Assembly: GCA_030429205.1 (NCBI GenBank)
Contig: JAUICZ010000002.1
Coordinates: 62,001 to 126,000 of the forward strand
DNA length: 64,000 nucleotides
From: Bacteroidia bacterium
Lineage (GTDB): Bacteria > Bacteroidota > Bacteroidia > Chitinophagales > Chitinophagaceae
Direction of reading: 5' to 3'
Shown here: positions 33,365 to 42,045 of the stretch, piece by piece
Layout of the letters: the number at the start of each line of letters is the position of its first letter
Numbering within the stretch: position 1 is the stretch's first letter
The notes under the pieces: model-generated
What the model saw: only the letters and a program-made list of their open reading frames with translations
What the model was told of the DNA's origin: nothing
Database searches by the model: none
Program-made: the position numbers and the translations under genes

Positions 33365-33467
33365 AATACTTCTCTAGAAGTCGGGTACAATATTATAACA
33401 GGCTAAGTGAACTCAAAAGAAATAATACATTATCTTATTGTTAAGTCAAATATGTGATTTGTAACCC

Positions 33468-34421
33468 TTATTTAAGAGTAACATCACCACTGCCTATCAT
33501 AAATCCACCTTGAAAAATTTGTATATGGTAAATCCCTTCTATGTACTCATTATCCTGATTCCAATCTACAGTAATATCTTGTACAGGTGTATTCATATCA
33601 AGGCTTACGAGCTTAGAAATAGTATAGTTTAAAGGTGTACCATCATCCAAAGTAGTCATGCCAGAACCATAAGCGGCATTGCTTAATACATGCCCTTTAG
33701 GGTCTGTTATGCGTAAGTATATTTCATGTACACTTGCTGTTGCAATTCTATTTTCGTCTATGTCGAAAATGATGCGGAACAAATCAACACGACGCGCTTT
33801 TTCAGTTTCTCTTACTTTTTTACCGCCACGTTTTATGTCTATTGGCATCATGCGTATGTTAGATGCATGTAGTACAGATCCTAACTTAATTAGCTGTTCT
33901 CTTTCACTGTCAAGAGCACTGCGTTCTTGTTCCAGAATATCACGCTCTTTGTTAAGGCGCATATTGTCACTTTCTAGTGCTGCTATACGCTCTTCGTATG
34001 TTTGAACCTTGCCATTAAGTCTGGCTATTAAACGTTTGGCTTTACCAAGTTCTGCAGCAGTAGCATTTTTATTTTTGATAATAGCATCAATTTGCTGACG
34101 AAGTATTGCAACTTCATTGTCTTTGCTGTTTAACTCATCTTTCATGTTTGAGTTTTGAGTAACCAGCTCATCAAGCCTTACCAATGCTGCACTATAGTCA
34201 GCCTCAACTGCCGTGCGAGAAGAGTCTGAGATGTTGAATGCTGTTTGTACTTCATCTCTTTGATCTTTCACTTTGTTTCTGCTTACAAGTGTAATAATGT
34301 TTGTTATTACTAAAGCACCAATGATAGCTATGTATATCCACTTATTATCTTTCTTAGGTTTTTGAGGTGGAACGTAATCGATTGGTTGTTCTTGATTTGA
34401 AGCATTTGTTTCTTGGCTCAT
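33468..34421 (-). CDS. Membrane-anchored coiled-coil protein
   Basis: 317 aa. A Pro/Gln-rich cytoplasmic N-terminus, one membrane helix (about 28-47), a long coiled coil (about 50-185, heptads rich in Leu/Glu/Arg) and a C-terminal beta-sandwich (about 200-317; VDLFRIIFDIDENRIA, EGIYHIQIFQGGFMIGSGDV). Architecture frequent in Bacteroidota; function unknown. Transcribed away from the exonuclease gene and separated from the response-regulator gene by about 100 bp. Confidence 0.75.
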   Translation of the reverse strand: MSQETNASNQEQPIDYVPPQKPKKDNKWIYIAIIGALVITNIITLVSRNKVKDQRDEVQTAFNISDSSRTAVEADYSAALVRLDELVTQNSNMKDELNSKDNEVAILRQQIDAIIKNKNATAAELGKAKRLIARLNGKVQTYEERIAALESDNMRLNKERDILEQERSALDSEREQLIKLGSVLHASNIRMMPIDIKRGGKKVRETEKARRVDLFRIIFDIDENRIATASVHEIYLRITDPKGHVLSNAAYGSGMTTLDDGTPLNYTISKLVSLDMNTPVQDITVDWNQDNEYIEGIYHIQIFQGGFMIGSGDVTLK

Positions 34422-34468
34422 GAAAAAGTACTTTATTTACATACAAATATAATCACCCAAATTATAGA

Positions 34469-35194
34469 ATGCACTCATATCAGCATATATTGTTTATAGA
34501 TATTGAAACCGTGCCGCTTGTAGATGATTATAGCAAGCTATCAAAAAGAATGCAAATTGAGTGGGAGAAGAAGAGCCGGTTTTTGCTAATAGATGCTCCG
34601 GAAGATACCCTCCCTGCTACTATTTTCGGTGAAAAGGCAGGTGTTTTTTCCGAGTTCGCAAAGGTAGTTTGTATAAGTTTTGGAAGCTTTCAAAATATAG
34701 AGGGAGAATGGAAATTACGCATCAAATCATTCAAAAATGATAATGAAAAGATTTTATTAACCGAATTTGTGTCTATGCTGGATCGTTTTATGGGCTACAA
34801 TAAACAACTGGCTTTTTGTGGCCATAATATCAAGGAGTTTGATGTGCCTTTTTTGTGCCGCAGGATGCTTATACATGGCTTAAAACTGCCGAAAGTAATG
34901 GACTTGAGTGGTATGAAACCATGGGAGGTGCCTCATGTGGATACTATGGAGTTGTGGAAGTTTGGTGATTACAAACACTTCACTTCTTTGGCACTATTGG
35001 CAGAAATATTAGGTATCCCAACTCCAAAAGATGATATTGATGGAAGTATGGTTGCTGATGTGTATTACAAGGAAAAAGATTTAGATAGAATTGCCAGATA
35101 TTGCGCAAAAGATGTTGCGACAGCAGCCAAGGTTTTTTTAAGACTGAAAGGTGATGCAAATACAGATTTTGAAGTTGTAATGATTGATGATTAA
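34469..35194 (+). CDS. Predicted 3'-5' exonuclease, DEDDy (PolB-proofreading-like)
   Basis: 241 aa. Exo I motif ILFIDIET (D11, E13), Exo II with CGHNIKEFDVPFL, Exo III YCAKDV with the Tyr of the DEDDy group. Single-domain exonuclease related to the proofreading part of family B polymerases; role in DNA repair or RNA processing is not settled. The stop overlaps the holA start by one base, so the pair is translationally coupled, which points to a replication or repair role. Confidence 0.87.
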   Translation: MHSYQHILFIDIETVPLVDDYSKLSKRMQIEWEKKSRFLLIDAPEDTLPATIFGEKAGVFSEFAKVVCISFGSFQNIEGEWKLRIKSFKNDNEKILLTEFVSMLDRFMGYNKQLAFCGHNIKEFDVPFLCRRMLIHGLKLPKVMDLSGMKPWEVPHVDTMELWKFGDYKHFTSLALLAEILGIPTPKDDIDGSMVADVYYKEKDLDRIARYCAKDVATAAKVFLRLKGDANTDFEVVMIDD

Positions 35195-36213
35195 TGGTAG
35201 CTGATTTTAAGAAAATACTAAAAGGTTTAGATGCCAGAGAGTACGCACCTGTGTACCTTATTGATGGTGAAGAGCCTTTTTACATAGATATGCTTACTGA
35301 GTATTTTGAAGACAAAATACTACAGCCTGCAGAAAGGGATTTTAACCTGATTACGTTGTATGGTAAAGATACTGATTGGGCAGATGTTGTAAATGCTTGC
35401 AGGCGCTTTCCAATGTTTGCAGAAAGGCAGGTAGTTATACTAAAAGATGCCAGTCAGCTAAAAGGACTAAACGAACTGGTAGCATATGTTGAAAATTCTG
35501 CGCCAACAACTGTTCTTTTAATTGAGCACCGCTTTAAAAAAGTTGATGGTAGAGGTAAGCTGGGGAAAGTTGTAAAACAAAAAGGTGTCTACTTTACTTC
35601 AGACAAAATTCGTGATGAGCATGTGCCAGGTTGGATACAAGCATATGGAAAAGAAACAGGTTTTGCAGTAGGAGAGCGAGAGTCTCAAATACTAGCCACT
35701 TTTTTGGGTAATGACCTACAGAAGATAGCAAATGAAATAGCGAAAGTACGTATTAACGTGCCTGATGAGCCTGCATTGACCGCAGAGATGATTCAGAAAT
35801 ACATTGGTATAAGCAGAGAGTACAATGTATTTGAATTGCCAGAGACTTTGACAAGTGGTGACAGAGATAAAATGTATAGAATGCTGTCATACTTTTTATC
35901 AAATCCTAAGTCTTCTCCTATGCCTTTGATTATAGGTTCCTTCTTCAATCACTTTAGCAAACTATATCAAGCCTATTTTGTGATGGGAAGGCCCGAGAAA
36001 GAAGCTGCTGCGGCTTTGGGCACGTATCCTAATCGCTTCAGGCAAATAATGGGTACTGCCAGAAAGTACTCATTGCAAAGAATAGAATACTGCCTATTAT
36101 TATTGGGTAGTTACAGTGCTAAAACTGTAGGTATAGACAGTAATGTAAATGATAGAGAATTACTAAAAGAAATGATTGGTAAAATGGATATGGTATTAAG
36201 TTATACGGGGTAG
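35194..36213 (+). CDS. holA: DNA polymerase III delta subunit (clamp loader)
   Basis: 339 aa, family length. It opens the sliding clamp for loading. Typical features: N-terminal AREYAPVYLIDGEEPFYIDML, RFPMFAERQVVILKDA, and the C-terminal LLLLGSYSAKTVGIDSN helix region. No functional Walker motifs, as expected. The gene overlaps the convergent ribF gene by 18 bp at the 3' ends. Confidence 0.93.
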   Translation: MVADFKKILKGLDAREYAPVYLIDGEEPFYIDMLTEYFEDKILQPAERDFNLITLYGKDTDWADVVNACRRFPMFAERQVVILKDASQLKGLNELVAYVENSAPTTVLLIEHRFKKVDGRGKLGKVVKQKGVYFTSDKIRDEHVPGWIQAYGKETGFAVGERESQILATFLGNDLQKIANEIAKVRINVPDEPALTAEMIQKYIGISREYNVFELPETLTSGDRDKMYRMLSYFLSNPKSSPMPLIIGSFFNHFSKLYQAYFVMGRPEKEAAAALGTYPNRFRQIMGTARKYSLQRIEYCLLLLGSYSAKTVGIDSNVNDRELLKEMIGKMDMVLSYTG

Positions 36214-37131
36214 TGTGTCAAGGCAAGCAGACTTGTCTTTTTTTAACTGTGCTTTTAACTCAGTTATTCCATTAAACTTTTCTTCGTCTCTTATTCTTTT
36301 TATGAACTGAATTGTAAGTTCATCGCCATATATATCTTGTTCAAAGTCGAATATGTTGGCTTCAATATGTAAGCTCTTTTCATTGCTCACAGTTGGTCTG
36401 TAACCAATATTAAGCATCCCATTGTACAAAGCATTGTTATGTATTACTTGTATAGCATACACTCCAGTTGCCGGTATTATTTGTTCTGCATCTTGTATTG
36501 CAATATTAGCTGTAGGGTAGCCAATGGTACGCCCCAGTTGATTGCCTTTGACAACAGATCCCTTAATACTGTAAGGCCTGTCCAGCATGTCCAATGCTGT
36601 AGTGACATCTCCTGATGCAATGGCTTTTCTTATTTTGGTAGAACTAATTGCTGCTTCATCAATTAACTGAGCTTCAATCTCTATCACCTCAAAGTTGTAT
36701 TGTTCTTTAAGCTGGTTAAGTAGTTCTATGTTCCCTTTCCTGTCGTTCCCAAAGTGATGATCATGACCAATAATAATTGTATCTGGCTTGAATTTTTTAA
36801 CAAGAAACTCTGAAACATATTCTTTAGCACTAAGCGTTGCAAACTCTTTTGTAAAAGGCACTACTATTATGTGCTCTATCCCGATTTTTGTAATCAAGTC
36901 AAGCTTGTCTTCAATCGGTGTAAGGATTGCGATGGGCTGTTCGGGAAAGATCAACTTTCTGGGGTGTGGGTGGAAAGTGACAAGAACACTTGTGCCGTTG
37001 TTTTCTTTAGCATGCTTCACAACTTGGTTAAGAATAGCTTGATGACCAGCATGAACACCATCGAATGTACCAATGGTTATCACCGTATTTCTTAACTCCG
37101 GTAAGTTATCTGTTGAATGAAATACACTCAT
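36196..37131 (-). CDS. ribF: Bifunctional riboflavin kinase/FAD synthetase
   Basis: 311 aa. N-terminal nucleotidyltransferase (TIGTFDGVHAGHQAIL, TFHPHPRK; makes FAD from FMN), C-terminal kinase (SIKGSVVKGNQLGRTIGYPTANI and GVYAIQV, makes FMN). Cytoplasmic, essential for flavin cofactors. About 23 bp after the lipoprotein start on the same strand. Convergent with holA, overlapping by 18 bp. Confidence 0.95.
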   Translation of the reverse strand: MSVFHSTDNLPELRNTVITIGTFDGVHAGHQAILNQVVKHAKENNGTSVLVTFHPHPRKLIFPEQPIAILTPIEDKLDLITKIGIEHIIVVPFTKEFATLSAKEYVSEFLVKKFKPDTIIIGHDHHFGNDRKGNIELLNQLKEQYNFEVIEIEAQLIDEAAISSTKIRKAIASGDVTTALDMLDRPYSIKGSVVKGNQLGRTIGYPTANIAIQDAEQIIPATGVYAIQVIHNNALYNGMLNIGYRPTVSNEKSLHIEANIFDFEQDIYGDELTIQFIKRIRDEEKFNGITELKAQLKKDKSACLDTLPRIT

Positions 37132-37154
37132 TATTTATAAAAGTAGTATGTAGT

Positions 37155-37931
37155 TTAGTGTGTTTTCAGGTAAATTCCGTTTATAGTTGCACGGTGCCCA
37201 AAACCACAGTCGGTTTTCCCGTCAATATATTCAACAATTGCAAATCCGTTATAGAACGATATTTGGAATGAACAGTTGCCAAACTCTGTATCGTTGTGTG
37301 TTGCAATATTATTCACTATTTCTAGTGTGTCATTATCTAGTTCTGCTAAATTGTGTGCTGGTGCACCTGTAACATTGCTAAAGCTAATAACAACCTTGTT
37401 GGTATCTATTTTTATAACACCTAAGCTTCCTGAACCTCCGTCTTCACCATAACTATAGTTATATGAGCCACTAACATCACCAATGTTGTATATGCTCATT
37501 GTTTTGACATTGGTATCAATATGCATTAATGATGCGCTGTATTGTTTGTCTGTTTCAGGAGCTGACCATTGTCCCTCTGCAGAGCTTATTTGTGGATTTA
37601 GGTGCCAGAATCCTGTAACTGTACCATCCTGTAAAAACTCATCAAGAAAGTAGCTGCCATCTTGTTCTTCTCCGATTATGGTAATAGGTGTTGCATCTTT
37701 TTGATTTGTGTAAAATAAAGAGCCATGCAAAATACCTTTTGTCTTGGTGTACCAGATGAGTACAGGTATGTTGCCGTTTAGATTCCCTTGCCAGGCCTCT
37801 ATTGTGGTAGCAGGTATATTAGTAGAGTCGCCAACGGCATCCTTTACGGCATTAGACTCATCCTCTGAAATACATGAAGCAAAAAGAATGATGACAGCAA
37901 GAAGTAGTATTGCAGCACTACGATTAAGCAT
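37155..37931 (-). CDS. Lipoprotein of unknown function
   Basis: 258 aa. Signal peptide ending in LFASC, a good lipobox. The mature part has a lipocalin-like feel: Gly/Asn-rich strands with repeated 20-25-residue beta hairpins (VLIWYTKTKGILHGSLFYT, GTVTGFWHLNP) and two Cys near the C-terminus (FGNCSFQ, KTDCGFG) that may form a disulfide. Its start overlaps the end of kynureninase by 8 bp. Confidence 0.7.
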   Translation of the reverse strand: MLNRSAAILLLAVIILFASCISEDESNAVKDAVGDSTNIPATTIEAWQGNLNGNIPVLIWYTKTKGILHGSLFYTNQKDATPITIIGEEQDGSYFLDEFLQDGTVTGFWHLNPQISSAEGQWSAPETDKQYSASLMHIDTNVKTMSIYNIGDVSGSYNYSYGEDGGSGSLGVIKIDTNKVVISFSNVTGAPAHNLAELDNDTLEIVNNIATHNDTEFGNCSFQISFYNGFAIVEYIDGKTDCGFGHRATINGIYLKTH

Positions 37932-39198
37932 TATCTATATTTTTCAGTATCTCATAAAACCTGTATGCATCTTCATAACTATTGTATAGTGGTACAGGTG
38001 CAATACGTATTACATTAGGTTCTCTCCAGTCAGCAATTACTCCATTATCGGTCAAAGCATCAAAAACCTCTTTACCTCTATCTGCAAACAGAAGCGAGAG
38101 TTGGCAACCTCTTTTTGCAGGATCTGCTGGTGTAATGATTTCGAAAGAGAGATGGTCTATTTGTTTTAATAAGAACTCTAAATAGCCTGTAAGTTGTTCA
38201 CTTTTTTCTCTTAGTGCTTGCATGCCTGTTTTTTCGAAAATATCCAACGAGGCATTATGAGCTATCATATTAAAGACAGGGGCATTACTCATTTGCCAGC
38301 TGCCTGCATTGTTCTGAGGCTCAAAGCCTTTTTTCATCAAAAAGCGCTCTTTTTCGTCATTGCCCCACCAGCCGGCAAGCCTGAAAATTTCTTTATTACT
38401 GTAGTGTTTCTCATTTACAAATAAACCGCCAACACCACCCGGGCCAGAGTTTAAATACTTATATGAGCACCAGCAAGCAAAGTCAACTTTCCAGTTGTGT
38501 AGTTGCAATGGTATATTACCTACAGCGTGTGCTAAGTCGTACCCTGCATAAGCACCAACATCATGTGCAGCTTTTGTGATTTTTTCTAAGTTGAAAAACT
38601 GACCGGTATAGTAGTTGACACCGCCAAACATTACTACCGCAAGCGTATCGCCAGCATCCTCTATTGCTTTAATTATATCATCGTCGTTAAGCGTATGTTC
38701 TCCCTCCTTAGGTGCAATCTCAATTATTGCATCATCAGGGTCATAACCATACATCCTTACTTGTGTTTCAATAGCATATTGATCAGACGGGAAAGCACCA
38801 GCCTCCATCATTATTTTATACCTTTTACCTTTTGGTCTGTAAAAAGACACCATTAATAAATGAAGATTTACTGTAAGTGTATTTGTAGCTACAACCTCAT
38901 CTTTATTAGCGCCAACTATTTTTGATAACCTCTCAGAAAACAAATGGTGATAGGAAAACCATGGATTGCGTGCTTTGAAATGTCCTTCAACTCCATATTT
39001 AGCCCAATCATCTAGTTCTTGCTGAATTAAATGACCTACACTTTTAGGTTGTAGGCCAAGAGAGTTGCCGCACATGTATACAGCATCTTTCCCGTTATGC
39101 TGAGGAAAGTGAAAACGTTCTCTGTTATTATATAATGTATCTTCTTTATCTAATGCTTGTGCATACTCAAGAGTAGCTTCAAAGTTATTATTGACCAT
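37924..39198 (-). CDS. kynU: Kynureninase
   Basis: 424 aa. PLP enzyme that cleaves kynurenine or 3-hydroxykynurenine to anthranilate (or 3-hydroxyanthranilate) and alanine. Family signatures: YMCGNSLGLQPKSV, HFKARNPWFSYH, GYDLAHAVGN, and the PLP lysine in CSYKYLNSGPGG. No other kynurenine-pathway or NAD de novo gene is in the window. A TACTTTTG box (39214-39207 on the minus strand) ends only 8 nt from the ATG, implying a leaderless mRNA. Confidence 0.94.
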   Translation of the reverse strand: MVNNNFEATLEYAQALDKEDTLYNNRERFHFPQHNGKDAVYMCGNSLGLQPKSVGHLIQQELDDWAKYGVEGHFKARNPWFSYHHLFSERLSKIVGANKDEVVATNTLTVNLHLLMVSFYRPKGKRYKIMMEAGAFPSDQYAIETQVRMYGYDPDDAIIEIAPKEGEHTLNDDDIIKAIEDAGDTLAVVMFGGVNYYTGQFFNLEKITKAAHDVGAYAGYDLAHAVGNIPLQLHNWKVDFACWCSYKYLNSGPGGVGGLFVNEKHYSNKEIFRLAGWWGNDEKERFLMKKGFEPQNNAGSWQMSNAPVFNMIAHNASLDIFEKTGMQALREKSEQLTGYLEFLLKQIDHLSFEIITPADPAKRGCQLSLLFADRGKEVFDALTDNGVIADWREPNVIRIAPVPLYNSYEDAYRFYEILKNIDNA

Positions 39199-39206
39199 AA
39201 TTGCTG

Positions 39207-39214
39207 CAAAAGTA
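39207..39214 (-). promoter_or_regulatory. -7 element of kynU, very close to the start codon
   Basis: TACTTTTG read on the minus strand, matching TAnnTTTG. With the transcription start expected 5-8 nt downstream, the leader would be close to zero. Confidence 0.55.
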
Positions 39215-39331
39215 GCTAATACTTAAATCTTTTTTAACTGTATGTACTTTGTTAAAGAAATTGTAAGAGTTTGATGTAAGTAAACAACGCTCTGTTGTCT
39301 GTGTTATTCTAGTAACCAAATTGGAAAAATT

Positions 39332-39847
39332 ATGAGACGATTAGGATTATTATTTACGGTTATTTCAGGATTAGTATTAATGAGCACAGGTGCTTTTGCG
39401 CAAAGAGTTACTGGTATAGGGGTAAGAGCAACACCAGACGGTGCCGGTTTTAACTTGAAAACAGGCTTGTCAAAACATCTGGCATTTGAAGGGCAGTTAA
39501 ATGCAGGTGGTATATTAGGGCTAGAAGGAGAGAGCTTTAACGCTGTTGGGTTGCTGGAGTTTCAAATTCCACTGCCAGACAATTCATGGCAAATATTCTT
39601 TGGAGGTGGTATACATGGTGGTGTTTGGGATAGAGCTGTATGGGAGAGATATAGTGATGGCAGAATTTTTACTAATCGCGCAGAGCCAATTTTTGGTTTC
39701 GATGGTATAGGTGGGGTATCATACAGTTTTAAGAAAACACCTCTGGGTTTAAGTGCTGATATTAAACCTGCTGTAAATGTATTTAGCAGTGGACCTGATT
39801 TTTTCCCACACAATATGTTTGGATTAACAGCTCGTTACGAGTTTTAA
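39332..39847 (+). CDS. Small predicted outer-membrane or secreted beta protein
   Basis: 171 aa. Signal peptide (RRLGLLFTVISGLVLMSTGAFAQ), then repeated amphipathic strands rich in Gly/Phe (GFNLKTGLSKHLAFEGQLNAGG, IFFGGGIHGGVWD) and a C-terminal FGLTARYEF ending in Phe, as is usual for barrels inserted by BamA. An 8-stranded barrel is the simplest reading. Single gene with its own terminator. Confidence 0.72.
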   Translation: MRRLGLLFTVISGLVLMSTGAFAQRVTGIGVRATPDGAGFNLKTGLSKHLAFEGQLNAGGILGLEGESFNAVGLLEFQIPLPDNSWQIFFGGGIHGGVWDRAVWERYSDGRIFTNRAEPIFGFDGIGGVSYSFKKTPLGLSADIKPAVNVFSSGPDFFPHNMFGLTARYEF

Positions 39848-39871
39848 AAAATATTTAAATTAAATGTAGAA

Positions 39872-39896
39872 GCGCAGGTATCGCCTGTGCTTTTTG
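39872..39896 (+). terminator. Terminator of the 171-aa protein gene, overlapping a promoter
   Basis: GCGCAGG (39872-39878) with CCTGTGC (39884-39890), one wobble, then TTTTTG. The end of the T tract is also the TTTG element of the next promoter. Confidence 0.75.
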
Positions 39897-39920
39897 TTTT
39901 ATGTAAAAAGGCTATTTTTG
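39893..39920 (+). promoter_or_regulatory. Promoter of the lemA operon
   Basis: TTTG 39893-39896, 16-nt spacer (slightly short), TATTTTTG 39913-39920. Confidence 0.6.
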
Positions 39921-39937
39921 AGCAAAACGTAAAAACA

Positions 39938-40531
39938 ATGAAAAGAGGATTATTAATCACACTTGGTATAATACTGCTAATTGTAGTTTATAGTGGTTGT
40001 AAAATAAAAAATACCCAAAACGAACTTGTTACGCTTGATGAGAATGTAAAAGCTAAGTGGGGTGAGGTAGAAAACCAGTATCAGCGTAGATCTGACCTTG
40101 TACCTAATTTGGTAGCCACGGTAAAAGGAGCTGCGGATTTTGAGAAAACTACGCTAACTCAAGTTATAGAGGCTCGTGCAAAAGCTACCTCTATGAAAAT
40201 AGACCCGTCAAACCTTTCTCCGGAAAAAATCCAGCAGTTTCAGGCAGCTCAGGGGCAGCTTAGTCAAGCACTAGGAAGATTAATGGTAGTGAGTGAACGC
40301 TATCCTGAACTCAAGGCCAATCAGAATTTTTTAGATCTGCAGGTAGCTTTGGAAGGTACCGAGAACAGGATAACAGTTGCGCGCAAAAAATTTAATGAAA
40401 GTGTACAAGGTTATAATACTTATATGCGCAAGTTTCCTACAAGTGTTATAGCAGGTATGCTTAGTTTTGAGCAAAAAGGTATGTTTGAAGCGGAAGCAGG
40501 AGCGGAGAAAGCACCAAAAGTAGAGTTTTAA
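39938..40531 (+). CDS. LemA family protein
   Basis: 197 aa from ATG 39938; a longer frame from 39887 would cross the promoter. One N-terminal membrane helix, then the LemA helical bundle: NELVTLDENVKAKWGEVENQ, YQRRSDLVPNLVATVKG, and FNESVQGYNTYMRKFP. A Cys at position 21 after the helix (VYSGC) hints at a lipobox but position -3 is Tyr. Exact role unknown; followed by two TPM-domain genes with 2- and 17-bp gaps, a conserved combination. Confidence 0.92.
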   Translation: MKRGLLITLGIILLIVVYSGCKIKNTQNELVTLDENVKAKWGEVENQYQRRSDLVPNLVATVKGAADFEKTTLTQVIEARAKATSMKIDPSNLSPEKIQQFQAAQGQLSQALGRLMVVSERYPELKANQNFLDLQVALEGTENRITVARKKFNESVQGYNTYMRKFPTSVIAGMLSFEQKGMFEAEAGAEKAPKVEF

Positions 40532-40533
40532 TT

Positions 40534-40992
40534 ATGGGAGTATTTGGTAAGCCAAAGCAGCCTTTAAGTAAAGGGGAGCAAGACCTGGTCGTAAGCGCTA
40601 TTCAAAAGGCAGAATCTAATACAACGGGTGAGATACGTGTGTTTATGGAGCCGCATTGTACATATGTAGATGCAATGGACAGAGCCAGAGAGATATTTGA
40701 TAATCTCGAAATGCATAAAACGGTAAAAAGAAATGCTGTTTTGGTATATCTGGCCTACACAGATCATCAGTTTGCTATATTAGGAGATAAAGAAATATAT
40801 GAACAGGCAGGAGGTGCAGCGTTTTGGAAAGAGGCTGCAAGGCACTTATTGGAATACCTGAAAGAAGGCAAAATGGCAGAGGGGTTGGCTAAATGTGTGG
40901 ATGAGCTTGGAGAAGCATTAGCAAATCACTTCCCGTACGACCCTGCTATAACTAAGAATGAACTGCCTGACGAAATAGTATTTGGTAAATAG
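40534..40992 (+). CDS. Soluble TPM-domain protein
   Basis: 152 aa, no signal peptide. A single TPM fold (IQKAESNTTGEIRVFMEP, NAVLVYLAYTDHQFAILGDK, HLLEYLKEGKMAEGLAKCVD). The family is linked to photosystem repair in plants and to unknown envelope functions in bacteria. Second gene of the LemA-TPM-TPM operon. Confidence 0.88.
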   Translation: MGVFGKPKQPLSKGEQDLVVSAIQKAESNTTGEIRVFMEPHCTYVDAMDRAREIFDNLEMHKTVKRNAVLVYLAYTDHQFAILGDKEIYEQAGGAAFWKEAARHLLEYLKEGKMAEGLAKCVDELGEALANHFPYDPAITKNELPDEIVFGK

Positions 40993-41009
40993 ATTGAATT
41001 TTAGAAAGC

Positions 41010-41798
41010 GTGAGACTGTTACAATACCTGAGTTTACTATTATTAACACTTACTACATCTTTTGCTGTTATAGCAAGTGATGATGACTTCCCCAAAATAT
41101 CTAATCCCCCCAGGCTGGTAAACGATTTTGCCGGCATGATGAATGCTGAACAGCAAGCTGCTTTAGAGGCTAAGCTACTGGAATATGAGCAAACATCATC
41201 TACACAGATAGCTGTTGTTACAATCAAAAACCTTGGTGGTTACGAAGTCTCTCAGTATGCTGCTGAGTTAGGGGAGCGTTGGGGCATAGGTCAGGCAGGT
41301 AAAGATAATGGTGTTCTTATTTTAGCTTCTCTGGAAGATAGAAGGATGCATATAGCTTCGGGATACGGGCTTGAAGGTGCCTTAACTGATATTATGTGCG
41401 GGCGCATTATTCGCAACGAAATGGTCCCATACTTCAAACAAGGTGACTTTTACAAAGGTTTTGATAAAGCTGCAGAAGCTATTATTGCTGCGACAAAAGG
41501 GGAGTATCATGCGGAAAAAGATTATCATCATGGCAAGAAAAAGCTTCCAGCCATTGTAGTCGTATTTCTAATCATTATGATTTTGCTCATAATATTTGCT
41601 ATTAGTCGTGGCGACGGTGGAAATGGTGGCGGTGGCTACTATAGTGGACGTGGTGCAGGAGATATCGCAACAGGAATGTTGTTAGGCCAATTGTTAGGCG
41701 GTGGACGTAGTCGTGGCGGCTTCGGTGGTGGTAGCGGCGGCTTCGGTGGATTTGGTGGTGGTAGCTTTGGCGGTGGTGGAGCTAGCGGTAGCTGGTAA
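41010..41798 (+). CDS. Membrane-anchored TPM-domain protein with Gly-rich tail
   Basis: 262 aa from a GTG at 41010. Signal peptide, TPM domain (about 30-165; RLVNDFAGMMNAEQQAALEA, STQIAVVTIKNLGGYEVSQYA, DNGVLILASLEDRRMHIASGYG), one membrane helix (about 180-197) and a long Gly/Ser/Arg tail closing with GGGASGSW, the usual ending of this family. Third gene of the LemA operon; terminator follows. Confidence 0.9.
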   Translation: MRLLQYLSLLLLTLTTSFAVIASDDDFPKISNPPRLVNDFAGMMNAEQQAALEAKLLEYEQTSSTQIAVVTIKNLGGYEVSQYAAELGERWGIGQAGKDNGVLILASLEDRRMHIASGYGLEGALTDIMCGRIIRNEMVPYFKQGDFYKGFDKAAEAIIAATKGEYHAEKDYHHGKKKLPAIVVVFLIIMILLIIFAISRGDGGNGGGGYYSGRGAGDIATGMLLGQLLGGGRSRGGFGGGSGGFGGFGGGSFGGGGASGSW

Positions 41799-41821
41799 AA
41801 TTAGGACACAAAATAAAATTT

Positions 41822-41853
41822 GCGCTGATGCTATCTGTGTCAGCGCTTTTTTT
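41822..41853 (+). terminator. Terminator of the LemA-TPM-TPM operon
   Basis: GCGCTGA (41822-41828) with TCAGCGC (41840-41846) and seven T's. Confidence 0.88.
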
Positions 41854-41952
41854 GTGCACGTTTAATTTAGATAAATGCAATGTATTACACATGGCAGTTT
41901 TATTAATTATCAATTTTGCTTAAGTGTGTAAACAAAAGTTTAATAAATAACA

Positions 41953-41984
41953 TTTATAATACTGCTCTATATTTTGTAGATTTG
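41953..41984 (+). promoter_or_regulatory. Promoter of gltA
   Basis: TTTA (41953-41956), 20-nt spacer, TAGATTTG (41977-41984). It leaves a leader of roughly 55 nt. Confidence 0.6.
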
Positions 41985-42045
41985 TGCTCCATTTGGCAAC
42001 AATTTATCATTATTTATATATAAAAAATAACTATCACATAAGTTT

